Source: an uncultured Oscillibacter sp. (GTDB lineage: Bacteria > Bacillota > Clostridia > Oscillospirales > Oscillospiraceae). Taken from it: a stretch of DNA of 64,000 nucleotides. This document shows positions 26,052 through 34,115 of the stretch, one piece after another (position 1 is the stretch's first letter; each line of letters starts with the position of its first letter). The position numbers were made by a program, and so were the translations under genes. The stretch spans positions 97,209 to 161,208 of the forward strand of contig CAJUDW010000002.1 of the NCBI GenBank assembly GCA_910584995.1, in the 5' to 3' direction. The notes under the pieces are model-generated. The model had not been told where the DNA came from. It worked only from the letters and a program-made list of their open reading frames with translations, and made no database searches.

Positions 26052-27710
26052 ATGGCAGAAAAACTGAAAATTATCCCCTTGGGCGGCCTGAACGAAATCG
26101 GCAAAAACATGACCGCCTATGAGTACGGCGGCGAGATCATTGTGGTGGACTGCGGCATGGCCTTCCCCGGGGACGACATGTACGGCATTGACTGCATCAT
26201 CCCGGATGTGACCTACCTCATCAAGAACCGCTCCCGTCTCCGGGGCCTCTTCATCACCCACGGCCACGAGGATCACGTGGGCGCGATTCCCTATGTCCTC
26301 AAGCAGGTCAATCTTCCCATCTACTGCACCCGCTTCACCGCCGGCCTCATCCGGCTGAAGCTGGAGGAGCACGGGCTGGCCAAGTCCACCAAACTTATCA
26401 CCGTGGAGCCGGGAAAGAGCGTCCGGGCGGGGAAATTCACCGTGGAGTTCATCCACGTGAACCACTCCATCGCCGACTCCGCCGCCTTCGCCATCCATAC
26501 CAAGATGGGCGTGGTGGTCCATACCGGCGACTTCAAAATTGACGCCACCCCCATCGACGGGGAGGTCATTGACCTGGCCCGGTTCGGGGAACTGGGGAAG
26601 GAGGGCGTCCTGTGCCTCTGCGCCGACTCCACCAACGTGGAACGTCCCGGCTACACTATGAGCGAGAGCGCCGTGGGCCAGACCTTCATGCGGCAGTTCC
26701 AGGGGTGCGAGGAGCGGATCATCGTCACCACTTTCGCCTCCAACGTCCACCGCATCCAGCAGGTGCTGGACGCCGCCGCCGCTTTTGGCCGGAAGGTGGC
26801 CGTTACGGGCCGTTCCATGGAGAATATCATGAAGGTCTCTACGGAACTTGGGTATATGAAGGTGCCGAAAAACACCCTGATGGACGTCAACAAGCTGAAA
26901 GGCCTGCCGAAGAACAAGCAGGTCATTGTCACCACCGGCTCCCAGGGCGAGGAGATGAGCGCCCTGTACCGCATGGCCTTCTCCCAGCACAAGCAGGTGG
27001 AGGTAGGCCCCGGGGACAAGGTGATTATCTCCGCCTCCGCCATCCCCGGCAACGAGGTGACGGTGAGCCGGGTTATCAACGAACTGTTCCGCAAGGGCGT
27101 GAAGGTGGTCTATGACAAGGCCGACATGCTCCATGTCTCCGGCCACGCCTGCCAGGAGGAACTGAAAATCATCCACGCCCTGACGAAGCCCCGTTTCTTC
27201 GTCCCCCTCCACGGGGAACAGCGGATGCTGCAAATCCACTCCCACGTGGCCCAGCAGATGGGCATGGATCGGAACCATATCGCCATTGCCGACAACGGCT
27301 CCGTGATTGAACTGACGGTCAAGACCATGAAAATCGGCAGTTCTGTCCCCGCCGGGGAGATTTACGTGGACGGCTCCGGCGTCGGGGACGTAGGGGCCGT
27401 GGTCATGCGGGATCGGAAGCGGCTGGCAGAGGACGGCATGGTGGTCGTGGTACTGCCCATTTCCTCCCACAACGGGGATCTGCTGTCCCCGCCGGAGATC
27501 ATTACCCGGGGCTTCATCTACGTGAAGGAGTCCGGGGATCTGATCAAGGCGCTGCAGGCCGCCGCTATGGACGCCGCCGGCAGCGTCAGCCGCCGCAGGG
27601 GCCGGGACGACGGGGAACTGCGCGGGGCGGTGAAATCCGCCGTCAGCAGCTATCTCTTCAAAAATACAAAGCGCAGCCCCATGGTGATCCCTGTGGTGAC
27701 GCGCCTGTAA
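26052..27710 (+). CDS. rnj: Ribonuclease J
   Basis: The 552-residue metallo-beta-lactamase/beta-CASP nuclease has the zinc motif THGHEDHVGAIPYV, further metal ligands in VNHSIADS and HTGDFKID, and the late SGHA and PLHGE motifs. RNase J is the main 5'-3' exonuclease and endonuclease for mRNA decay and rRNA maturation in Firmicutes. AAAGGAG precedes the ATG. The C-terminal domain is complete. A long structured leader upstream suggests post-transcriptional control. A strong terminator follows. Confidence 0.95.
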   Translation: MAEKLKIIPLGGLNEIGKNMTAYEYGGEIIVVDCGMAFPGDDMYGIDCIIPDVTYLIKNRSRLRGLFITHGHEDHVGAIPYVLKQVNLPIYCTRFTAGLIRLKLEEHGLAKSTKLITVEPGKSVRAGKFTVEFIHVNHSIADSAAFAIHTKMGVVVHTGDFKIDATPIDGEVIDLARFGELGKEGVLCLCADSTNVERPGYTMSESAVGQTFMRQFQGCEERIIVTTFASNVHRIQQVLDAAAAFGRKVAVTGRSMENIMKVSTELGYMKVPKNTLMDVNKLKGLPKNKQVIVTTGSQGEEMSALYRMAFSQHKQVEVGPGDKVIISASAIPGNEVTVSRVINELFRKGVKVVYDKADMLHVSGHACQEELKIIHALTKPRFFVPLHGEQRMLQIHSHVAQQMGMDRNHIAIADNGSVIELTVKTMKIGSSVPAGEIYVDGSGVGDVGAVVMRDRKRLAEDGMVVVVLPISSHNGDLLSPPEIITRGFIYVKESGDLIKALQAAAMDAAGSVSRRRGRDDGELRGAVKSAVSSYLFKNTKRSPMVIPVVTRL

Positions 27711-27722
27711 AAATGGATAACA

Positions 27723-27762
27723 GAGGCGGAGGCAGCCCAAAGGGCTGTTTCCGCCTCCGCTT
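27723..27762 (+). terminator. Terminator of RNase J
   Basis: GAGGCGGA and CAGCCC pair with GGGCTG and TCCGCCTC in a long two-part stem ending in GCTTTTCC, 13 bp after the stop. Confidence 0.75.
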
Positions 27763-27888
27763 TTCCGGCGGCTGCTCACCGGACGCCCCTGGGGGCACAG
27801 CCGGTAAATTCCCCGCCTGCCTTGCTGAGACGCTTCTCTGCGGATTTCTCTTTTCGGCAGAACCAGCGGATTTTCCCCCTTTCCGCCC

Positions 27889-27935
27889 AAAAATAGTACC
27901 GGGACCAGCCGCAGGCTGGTCCCGGTACTATTTTT
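27889..27935. repeat. Perfect 22-bp palindrome flanked by A5 and T5
   Basis: The arm AAAAATAGTACCGGGACCAG-CC at 27889-27910 is repeated inverted at 27914-27935 across a 3-nt loop. It has the form of a bidirectional terminator between RNase J (+) and the tadA region (-). Its perfection makes both strands encode the same peptide fragment. Confidence 0.7.
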
Positions 27936-28140
27936 GGAAGATTGGATGAAAAGAAGTTTTGTCTCTTGCAAGTATTAAGATACAGGAGATTTGTTAAGCA
28001 AACCAGCCTCAATTGTTAAGAAAGTCTTAAATCTTATGTCAACCAACTATCCCGCTTTAAGCCGGGCTATCCCCTGCCCTGCCGCGCCGGGAAATGCCCC
28101 GCCCGCTGCAGGCGGGAGGCTCGCGCCAAGGGCGGGGAGC
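27936..28140. other. Spacer between RNase J and tadA
   Basis: An AT-rich first half (27940-28050) and a GC-rich second half with short inverted repeats such as CCCGC/GCGGG near 28098. I see no gene and no SRP RNA, though in some Firmicutes SRP RNA lies after tadA. Confidence 0.4.
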
Positions 28141-28254
28141 CTATGGACGGCCCAAAAAGCCGCAGCGAGCGGCGTGGCAGATGCCGCAGGCCGCGTTTTC
28201 GGGACAAAGGCGGCAGGCCCGCACCTGGCAATACCCAGCCCCCCCCTTTTTCAT
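28141..28254 (-). CDS. Candidate 37-residue cysteine-rich protein downstream of tadA
   Basis: An ATG at 28254, 8 bases past the tadA stop and after GAAGGA, opens 37 codons ending at 28141. The peptide has six Cys in the pattern C-x4-C-x2-C-x5-C-x2-C-x4-C (from YCQVRACRLC to HAARCG), which resembles a zinc-binding knuckle pair. Spacing and ribosome binding site suggest co-translation with tadA. I know no family. High GC content can create chance frames, so this is tentative. Confidence 0.35.
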   Translation of the reverse strand: MKKGGAGYCQVRACRLCPENAACGICHAARCGFLGRP

Positions 28255-28262
28255 CCGATCCT

Positions 28263-28718
28263 TCAGCCTTCCCGCAGTTTTGCGAAAAACCGGCTTAAAA
28301 CCTCCCGGCACTCCGCCTCCAGTACGCCCCCTACCAGGGCAGGGGGATGGGGGAAATTCTCCATAAAAAGATTCGTCACGCCGCCGCAGGCACCGAAGGT
28401 GTTGTCCCGTGCCCCATACCAGACTCGCCGGATGCGGGCGTTCAGAATCGCCCCGGCACACATGGGGCAGGGCTCAAGGGTCACGTACAGTTCGCAGTCC
28501 TCCAGACGCCAGGAGCCCAGGGCCCCGTTGGCCTGGGCGATGGCCTCCACCTCCGCGTGGGACAGAGCGGAGCATGTCTCCTCCCGGCGGTTCCGTCCCC
28601 GGCCCACAATCTGCCCCTCCCGGACCACCACACAGCCTACCGGCACCTCCCCCGCTGCCGCGGCTTCCTCCGCCAGGGCAAGGGCCTCCGCCATAAAGCG
28701 TTCCTGTTCCGTTGACAT
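28263..28718 (-). CDS. tadA: tRNA-specific adenosine deaminase
   Basis: The 151-residue zinc deaminase converts A34 to inosine in the tRNA-Arg(ACG) anticodon. The two active-site motifs are HAEVEAI and PCPMCAGAI, with catalytic Glu in the first and zinc Cys in the second. Length is normal. The start at 28718 (MSTEQERFMAEALAL) aligns with the family. It is transcribed divergently from the DUF2508-bofA pair, with about 80 bp between. Confidence 0.95.
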   Translation of the reverse strand: MSTEQERFMAEALALAEEAAAAGEVPVGCVVVREGQIVGRGRNRREETCSALSHAEVEAIAQANGALGSWRLEDCELYVTLEPCPMCAGAILNARIRRVWYGARDNTFGACGGVTNLFMENFPHPPALVGGVLEAECREVLSRFFAKLREG

Positions 28719-28799
28719 TTTCTTCCCGCCTTTCCGTATGAAAGTTGGCATATTTGTCCAAACTGACCGTATGAATAGTATCAGGAGGGACAACGCCAT

Positions 28800-29072
28800 A
28801 TGAAAAAACTATTTTCTCTCAAAAAAACAAAGCCCGACCCGGAACTGCTGGCCCTGAAGGCCGAACTGTTGCGGGCCCAGACGGATCTGGCCTGCGCCTA
28901 CCAGAGATTCGACGAGGCGGTGGATCCGGAACTGGTGGAGTCCTGCGTGTACCAGATTAGTGCGGTGAAAGCCCGGTGCAACTACCTGATCCGGTCCATT
29001 AAGGAGCGGAGCCCCGGCGAAGGGGCCCTGGCCTCCGGGCCGCTCCTGCGGGGGGATGTGGTATGGACCTGA
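28800..29072 (+). CDS. DUF2508 (YaaL-like) protein
   Basis: The 90-residue protein matches the YaaL/DUF2508 family: a basic start, then LLALKAELLRAQTDLACAYQ and RFDEAVDPELVESCVYQISA. Members are short, predicted helical, and usually encoded directly before bofA in spore-formers; no biochemical role is known. AGGAGGG lies about 10 bases before the ATG. It overlaps bofA by 10 bp. Confidence 0.88.
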   Translation: MKKLFSLKKTKPDPELLALKAELLRAQTDLACAYQRFDEAVDPELVESCVYQISAVKARCNYLIRSIKERSPGEGALASGPLLRGDVVWT

Positions 29073-29326
29073 GCCAGAAGATCATCGCCGGGCTTCTGGC
29101 AGGATTCTTCCTCATTGCCTTGCTGCGGGTATTCAGTTCACCCCTGCGGATAGCGGTCAAACTGCTGGTGAATACCCTCTTGGGGTTCCTGGCCCTTTGG
29201 GCGGTGAATCTCACGGCGGAGTTCACCGGCCTGGCCCTGGGTGTCAATCTCTGGAACGCGCTGGTGATTGGCGCCCTGGGCCTGCCAGGGTTCGTCCTGC
29301 TGCTTCTGGTGCAGTGGGTGCTGTAG
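29063..29326 (+). CDS. bofA: Pro-sigma-K processing inhibitor BofA family protein
   Basis: The 87-residue protein has two hydrophobic stretches (LSQKIIAGLLAGFFLIALLR, VIGALGLPGFVLLLLVQWVL) around the family's conserved VNLWNALVIGALGLPG. In Bacillus BofA sits in the outer forespore membrane with SpoIVFA and inhibits the SpoIVFB protease until sigma-K is needed. Whether clostridial BofA has the same partner is not settled. It is coupled to the DUF2508 gene and ends at a bidirectional terminator. Confidence 0.9.
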   Translation: MDLSQKIIAGLLAGFFLIALLRVFSSPLRIAVKLLVNTLLGFLALWAVNLTAEFTGLALGVNLWNALVIGALGLPGFVLLLLVQWVL

Positions 29327-29375
29327 GGTACATAGGGGACATAGAAGGGCCCGGTGCGCGGCGGCCGGGGACAAA

Positions 29376-29406
29376 GAGGGAGGCCCGAAGGGCCTCCCTC
29401 TTTCTT
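29376..29406. terminator. Bidirectional terminator between bofA and hpf
   Basis: GAGGGAGGCCC (29376-29386) pairs with GGGCCTCCCTC (29390-29400) across a 3-nt loop, followed by TTTCTT. It sits between two convergent genes. Confidence 0.8.
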
Positions 29407-29953
29407 ACTGCTCCTCGTCCGTGACAATCAGGCCGTAGCCGCCGGATTTCCGCTTATAGACGATACAGAGGCTGTCGTCCTCGCTGCTGCGGAACACGAA
29501 GAAGTTGTGATCCAGCAGGTTCATCTGCAAAATGGCCTCCTCGGCGCTCATGGGCTTCACGGAGAACCGCTTTGTGCGGACGATGGGGAACTCCTTCTCC
29601 TCGGCCACCTCGAAATCATCCGCAGGGGCGGGAGGCGGGAACCCCTCGCTGCGGAGTTTCTTGGCCAGGCGGGTCTTATTTTTCAAAATCTGACGCTCAA
29701 TATATCCTACCGCGGCGTCTACCGCGCCGCGCATATCTCCATCCGGGGCTTCCGTCTGGGCGCGAAGAAGCGTACCGCTGCCCCGAATGGTCAGTTCCAC
29801 GCTGCAAAGGTGGTTTTTCTCCACGGAGAAGGTCACGGACGCGCTGGCGTTCTCGTCTCCAAAATACCGATCCAGCTTGGAGATTTTCTTCTCGGTGTAA
29901 GCCTTGATGGAGTCGCTCAGCGAGACTTTCTTACAGGTATAGGTGTATTTCAT
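29405..29953 (-). CDS. hpf: Long-form ribosome hibernation promoting factor
   Basis: The 182-residue protein has an N-terminal ribosome-binding domain (about 1-95, KYTYTCKKVSLSDSIKAYTE, KISKLDRYF) and a C-terminal dimerisation domain (about 122-178, PIVRTKRFSVKPMSAEEAIL, LLDHNFFVFRSSEDD). Long HPF dimerises idle 70S ribosomes to 100S particles in stationary phase. A clear promoter (TTGCAA-16-TATAAT) lies 50 bp upstream. It is transcribed alone. Confidence 0.95.
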   Translation of the reverse strand: MKYTYTCKKVSLSDSIKAYTEKKISKLDRYFGDENASASVTFSVEKNHLCSVELTIRGSGTLLRAQTEAPDGDMRGAVDAAVGYIERQILKNKTRLAKKLRSEGFPPPAPADDFEVAEEKEFPIVRTKRFSVKPMSAEEAILQMNLLDHNFFVFRSSEDDSLCIVYKRKSGGYGLIVTDEEQ

Positions 29954-30003
29954 CGAGATCGCTCCTTTCGTGTGGAAGAGAGACGGGAGCCTCCCTTTTT
30001 TCC

Positions 30004-30031
30004 ATTATAACACATTTGTCACATTTTGCAA
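30004..30031 (-). promoter_or_regulatory. Sigma-A promoter of hpf
   Basis: On the minus strand TTGCAA (30026-30031) and TATAAT (30004-30009) are 16 bases apart. Confidence 0.7.
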
Positions 30032-30333
30032 AGGGAAAAGAAAAAATCTTTCGCGCTTTATCAGTTTCGACAAAAATAGTGGAAATGCGGCAAAACTTCC
30101 TATTTACAAAAGATCTCCCGGGGTGTAAGATAATCCAGGAAGCTTTCCAATATCCCACCCGCTTGGGCCGCGCGGCGCACAGCGCCGGGCGGCCCCTTTC
30201 TATCCTCACCAGGGCGGGCCACGGCTTGACAACAGGCCCTGCCGTGCTATGATAGCCTATAGGGATCCGCGGCCGGAGACTGCGGCCCCGCAGCCTGTTT
30301 TGCTGGAACCAAAGAAGAAAGAAGGGACCCGAT
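30032..30333. other. Divergent hpf/patatin spacer
   Basis: About 300 bases with no gene. It holds the hpf promoter at its left edge and a strong plus-strand promoter (TTGACA 30226-30231, 16-bp spacer, TATGAT 30248-30253) for the patatin-like gene, leaving a leader of about 75 bases. I see no riboswitch. Confidence 0.6.
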
Positions 30334-31197
30334 ATGAAAACCGGACTGGTGCTGGAGGGCGGCGCCCTGCGCACGATCTTTTCCGCAGGCGTGCTGGACG
30401 CCTTTTTGGACACAGGCCTCCCCCTGCCCCACTACACGGTGGGCGTTTCCGCAGGGATTGCCTACGGCGTCAGCTACCTCTCCCGGCAGAGCCGCCGGAA
30501 CCTGAAGCTGATCACCACCTACGCGGGGGATTCCCGCTATATGGGCGTCCGGAACTGGGCCAAGCGGGACAACCGCTCCTATTTTGGGCTGGAGTTTGCT
30601 TATACCACCATCCCCAACCAGCTGCTGCCCTTTGACTACGACACCTTCGAGGCCTATCCCGGCACGGTGGAGGCGGTGGTGACGAACCTGAACACCGGGA
30701 AAGCGGAGTATCTTCCGGTCCCCCGCCGGGACGAGCATAACCTGCTGCTCCAGGCCACCTGCGCCATTCCGCTGATGTTCCCTGTCATTGAATTGGAGGG
30801 CCAGCCCTATCTGGACGGCGGCTGTGCCGACCCCATCCCCTGGAGGCGGGCCCTGGAGGCGGGCTGCGACAGAGTGGTGGTGGTTCTGACCCGGGAGCGG
30901 GACTACCGGAAGGAGCAGGGGCGGTCCATCCGGGTGATGGAGCGGGCGTTCCGGAAATATCCGGCCTTTATGAAATCCCTGCGGGATCGGGAGATCCGGT
31001 ACAACCGCTGCCGGGAGGAATTGTTTGCCCTGGAGAAAACTGGGGAGATCCGGGTGATCGCCCCGGAGGATACCTTGGGCTGTTCCCGGACAGAGCGGGA
31101 CAAGGACGTCCTGCGGGCCCTGTGGCAGGAGGGCTACTTCTCCGGCAGGGCCGTCGCGGAGGATATCCGGCAGTTCTGGACGGCGGAGGCCGTGTGA
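30334..31197 (+). CDS. Patatin-like phospholipase family protein
   Basis: The 287-residue protein has the patatin serine-aspartate dyad: the oxyanion motif GGALRT near residue 9, the nucleophile elbow GVSAG near residue 35, and the catalytic Asp in LDGGCADPIP. Such bacterial enzymes hydrolyse acyl chains of phospholipids or neutral lipids; this one lacks a signal sequence and should be cytoplasmic or membrane-associated. It has its own promoter and a strong terminator. Confidence 0.9.
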   Translation: MKTGLVLEGGALRTIFSAGVLDAFLDTGLPLPHYTVGVSAGIAYGVSYLSRQSRRNLKLITTYAGDSRYMGVRNWAKRDNRSYFGLEFAYTTIPNQLLPFDYDTFEAYPGTVEAVVTNLNTGKAEYLPVPRRDEHNLLLQATCAIPLMFPVIELEGQPYLDGGCADPIPWRRALEAGCDRVVVVLTRERDYRKEQGRSIRVMERAFRKYPAFMKSLRDREIRYNRCREELFALEKTGEIRVIAPEDTLGCSRTERDKDVLRALWQEGYFSGRAVAEDIRQFWTAEAV

Positions 31198-31200
31198 AAA

Positions 31201-31240
31201 ATGGGGAGCGGAAAAACCGCTCCCCATTCTGTATTTTCAG
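31201..31240 (+). terminator. Terminator of the patatin-like gene
   Basis: ATGGGGAGCGG and CCGCTCCCCAT pair across AAAAA, with a T-rich tail (TTCTGTATTTTC). Confidence 0.75.
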
Positions 31241-31278
31241 ATGGGGCAATCCCTGCCCTTTTTTGTCAAAAAGTCCTC

Positions 31279-31307
31279 TTTACAAATAAAATATCCTCCT
31301 ATATAAT
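31279..31307 (+). promoter_or_regulatory. Sigma-A promoter of prfB
   Basis: TTTACA (31279-31284) and TATAAT (31302-31307) have a 17-base spacer, about 50 bp before the prfB start. Confidence 0.75.
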
Positions 31308-31356
31308 AGAAACGCTGGAAATCGGTGCGAAATGACAGAAGAACGGAGAACCGCTT

Positions 31357-32481
31357 ATGGCTTTGATTGAATATGACGTATATAAACAGAAACTCCGGGA
31401 CCTGAGCCCCGAACTGGAGAAACTCTCCGCCGCCCTGGGCATTGAAAGCGCCCGGCAGGAAGCCGCCCGCCTGGAGGACGAAACCGCCCAGGACGGGTTC
31501 TGGAACGATCTGGAGCGTTCCCAGAAAGTGCAGCAGCGGCTGAAGCAGCTGCAAAACAAGGTTGTCCGGCAGGAGAAGCTGGTCTCCTCCCTGGAAGATT
31601 TGACGGCCCTTTGCGAGATGGGCCAGGAGGCCGAGGACGAAGAGCTGCTGGAGGAACTGAAATCCGAATTCGCCGCCCTGGAGGAGCAGGTGGAGGAGAC
31701 CCGCATGGCGACCCTCCTCTCCGGCGAGTACGACGGCTGCGATGTGATTTTGCAGTTCCACCCCGGCGCAGGCGGCACCGAGGCCCAGGACTGGGCCCAG
31801 ATGCTCTACCGCATGTACACCCGCTGGGCGGAGCGGCATGGGTTCCAGTGGAAGACCCTCAACTACGAGGACGGGGACGAGGCGGGCCTGAAATCCGCTG
31901 CCGTGTCCATTGAGGGTGAAAACGCCTACGGCCTTCTGAAAAGCGAAAACGGCGTCCACCGCCTGGTGCGGGTTTCCCCCTTCGACGCCAACGCCCGGCG
32001 GCAGACCTCCTTTGCCGCTGTGGAGGTCATGCCCCAGATTGAAAACGACAACTCCATTGAGATCCGGGAAGAGGATATTGAAATGCAGGTCTACCGGGCC
32101 AGCGGCGCAGGCGGGCAGCACGTCAACAAGACCTCCTCCGCTGTGCGGCTTATCCACAAGCCCACCGGCATCGTGGTGGCCAGCCAGCAGGAGCGGAGCC
32201 AGTTCCAGAACAAGGACAACTGCATGAAGATGCTCCGGGCAAAGCTTTTGGAGCTGAAGGCCCAGCAGCATGCGGAGAAGATCTCCGACATTAAGGGCGT
32301 CCAGATGAAAATCGAGTGGGGCAGCCAGATCCGCTCCTATGTGTTCATGCCCTACCAGATGGTGAAGGATACCCGCACCAGCTTTGAGACCAGCGCCATT
32401 GATGAGGTGATGGACGGCAACCTGGACGGTTTTTTAAACGCCTATCTCACCCAGCTGGCCACCGGGGAATTGAAAAAATAA
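31357..32481 (+). CDS. prfB: Peptide chain release factor 2
   Basis: The 374-residue RF2 ends translation at UGA and UAA. It has the SPF stop-codon recognition tripeptide (RVSPFDANARRQTSF) and the GGQ motif (SGAGGQHVNKTSSAVRL) that triggers peptide release. Many bacteria need a +1 programmed frameshift near codon 25; here the whole protein is in one frame and I see no internal UGA with a CTTTGAC site, so that autoregulation is absent. A promoter lies 50 bp upstream and a terminator downstream. Confidence 0.96.
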   Translation: MALIEYDVYKQKLRDLSPELEKLSAALGIESARQEAARLEDETAQDGFWNDLERSQKVQQRLKQLQNKVVRQEKLVSSLEDLTALCEMGQEAEDEELLEELKSEFAALEEQVEETRMATLLSGEYDGCDVILQFHPGAGGTEAQDWAQMLYRMYTRWAERHGFQWKTLNYEDGDEAGLKSAAVSIEGENAYGLLKSENGVHRLVRVSPFDANARRQTSFAAVEVMPQIENDNSIEIREEDIEMQVYRASGAGGQHVNKTSSAVRLIHKPTGIVVASQQERSQFQNKDNCMKMLRAKLLELKAQQHAEKISDIKGVQMKIEWGSQIRSYVFMPYQMVKDTRTSFETSAIDEVMDGNLDGFLNAYLTQLATGELKK

Positions 32482-32572
32482 CGGCTTTTGCAGATACCGG
32501 AAGAGGCGGGGATTTTCCGCGCTGCCTCCGCTGTCGGAGAATTGACTGTCCCTCTCCCAAGCTTTTTGAAAA

Positions 32573-32601
32573 GGCGCGGCTGTCAGGGCCGCGTCCTTTT
32601 T
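32573..32601 (+). terminator. Terminator between prfB and the MATE gene
   Basis: GGCGCGGC and GCCGCGTC pair across a 7-nt loop and are followed by CTTTTT. It lies only about 35 bp before the MATE start, so it could also act as an attenuator for that gene. Confidence 0.65.
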
Positions 32602-32638
32602 CCGCCTTACTTCTAAAGATACAAAAAGGAATATACAG

Positions 32639-34036
32639 ATGAAAGATAACAAAATGCAATCACCTGCTCCTGGCGGGACGCCCCAGGAAAACAAGATGGG
32701 CGTCATGCCGGAGGGCCGCCTTCTGGCAGGCATGGCTGTCCCCATGATGATCTCCATGCTGGTCCAGGCCCTTTACAACGTGGTGGACAGCGTGTTCGTG
32801 GCCCAGCTGAGCCAGGACGCCCTGAACGCCGTGTCCCTGGCCTTCCCCCTGCAAAACCTGATGATTGCCCTGGCCGGAGGCACCACGCTGGGCGTCAACA
32901 CCCTTCTCTCCCGCTCCCTGGGGGAAAAACGGCAGGATATGGCGGATCGGGCCGCCAACACCGGCATTTTCCTGGCCCTGCTCAGCTTCGCTGCCTTTGC
33001 CGCCCTGGCGCTGCTCTTCTCCAGGACCTTCTTCCTGGCCCAGACGGACAACGCCGTCATCGTGGAATACGGCGTGGATTACGCCCGCATCTGCCTGGGC
33101 TGCTCCGTGGGGCTGTTCAGCCAGTTCTGCTTTGAACGGCTGCTGCAATCCACAGGACGCACCACCCTCTCCATGTATACCCAGCTGACCGGCGCGCTGC
33201 TGAACATTATCCTGGATCCCATCCTGATTTTCGGCCTCTTCGGTATGCCCCGGCTGGAGGTAGCGGGGGCCGCCGTGGCCACGGTGATTGGCCAGATTGT
33301 CGCCGCCGCTGCCGGCGTTGTCATCAACCTCAAGTGCAACCCGGACATCCATATCCGCCTGAAAGCCATCCGCTGGGACACGGCGGTGATCCGGGAGGTC
33401 TACCGGGTAGGCTTTCCCTCCATCATCATGCAGTCCATCGGCTCCGTTATGGTCTTTGGCCTCAACCAGATCCTCATCTCCTTTACGGAGGCGGCTACCG
33501 CCGTGTTCGGCGCGTATTTCAAACTCCAGAGTTTCATCTTCATGCCGGTGTTCGGCCTGAATAACGGCATGGTGCCGATTGTCAGCTATAACTATGGCGC
33601 TGCCCGCCTGGATCGGGTGCGGCGGACCATGAAACTGACCATCTGTTCTGCTGTCTGCATCATGACCCTGGGCTTTGCCGTCTTCCAGCTGGCGCCGGGG
33701 ATGCTGCTGTCCTTTTTCAGCCCCTCTGAGGAGATGTACGCCATCGGTGTCACGGCTCTGCGGATTATCAGCTTCCACTTCCCCCTGGCAGGCTTCTGCA
33801 TCATTGCCGGTTCCGTGTGCCAGGCTATCGGGAACCCCTTCCACAGCCTGATTGTCTCCGTGTGCCGCCAGCTGGTGGTGCTGCTGCCTGCGGCGTGGCT
33901 GCTGGCCCGGAGCGGACGGCTGGAACTGGTCTGGCTGGCCTTCCTGGTGGCGGAACTGGTGTCCCTGACGCTCAGCAGCATTTTCCTCCGCAGGACCATG
34001 CGGGCCGCGGAGGCCCGCTTGCAGGGCGGGGCCTGA
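32639..34036 (+). CDS. MATE family efflux transporter
   Basis: The 465-residue protein has twelve hydrophobic segments in two repeats and MATE-family stretches (YNVVDSVFVAQLSQDALNAV, LQSTGRTTLSMYTQLTGALL, LNNGMVPIVSYNYGA). MATE pumps export drugs or metabolites in exchange for Na+ or H+. The substrate is unknown. AAAGGA precedes the ATG. A hairpin terminator immediately upstream may control read-through from prfB. It is 80 bp before a glycosyltransferase-MarR gene whose regulatory domain could respond to the pumped compound. Confidence 0.92.
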   Translation: MKDNKMQSPAPGGTPQENKMGVMPEGRLLAGMAVPMMISMLVQALYNVVDSVFVAQLSQDALNAVSLAFPLQNLMIALAGGTTLGVNTLLSRSLGEKRQDMADRAANTGIFLALLSFAAFAALALLFSRTFFLAQTDNAVIVEYGVDYARICLGCSVGLFSQFCFERLLQSTGRTTLSMYTQLTGALLNIILDPILIFGLFGMPRLEVAGAAVATVIGQIVAAAAGVVINLKCNPDIHIRLKAIRWDTAVIREVYRVGFPSIIMQSIGSVMVFGLNQILISFTEAATAVFGAYFKLQSFIFMPVFGLNNGMVPIVSYNYGAARLDRVRRTMKLTICSAVCIMTLGFAVFQLAPGMLLSFFSPSEEMYAIGVTALRIISFHFPLAGFCIIAGSVCQAIGNPFHSLIVSVCRQLVVLLPAAWLLARSGRLELVWLAFLVAELVSLTLSSIFLRRTMRAAEARLQGGA

Positions 34037-34115
34037 TGCGGGCATACGGGGATTCTGCCCGGCGGCATCCCCTGCGCAGTTTAGGCTGCATCTGGACTGA
34101 TTCTGGAGGTATTCC

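Noticed and set aside
26043..27971. 642-codon minus-strand open frame
   Set aside because: It is the complement of RNase J, whose motifs and start are unambiguous.
27713..28012. Two short frames on opposite strands encoding the same VPGP-GWSRYYF peptide
   Set aside because: The match arises because the 22-bp palindrome at 27889-27935 reads alike on both strands. Neither has a ribosome binding site.
27936..28260. SRP RNA gene after tadA
   Set aside because: Some Firmicutes have it there, but I cannot find the GGAAGGAAGCAGC-type core on either strand.
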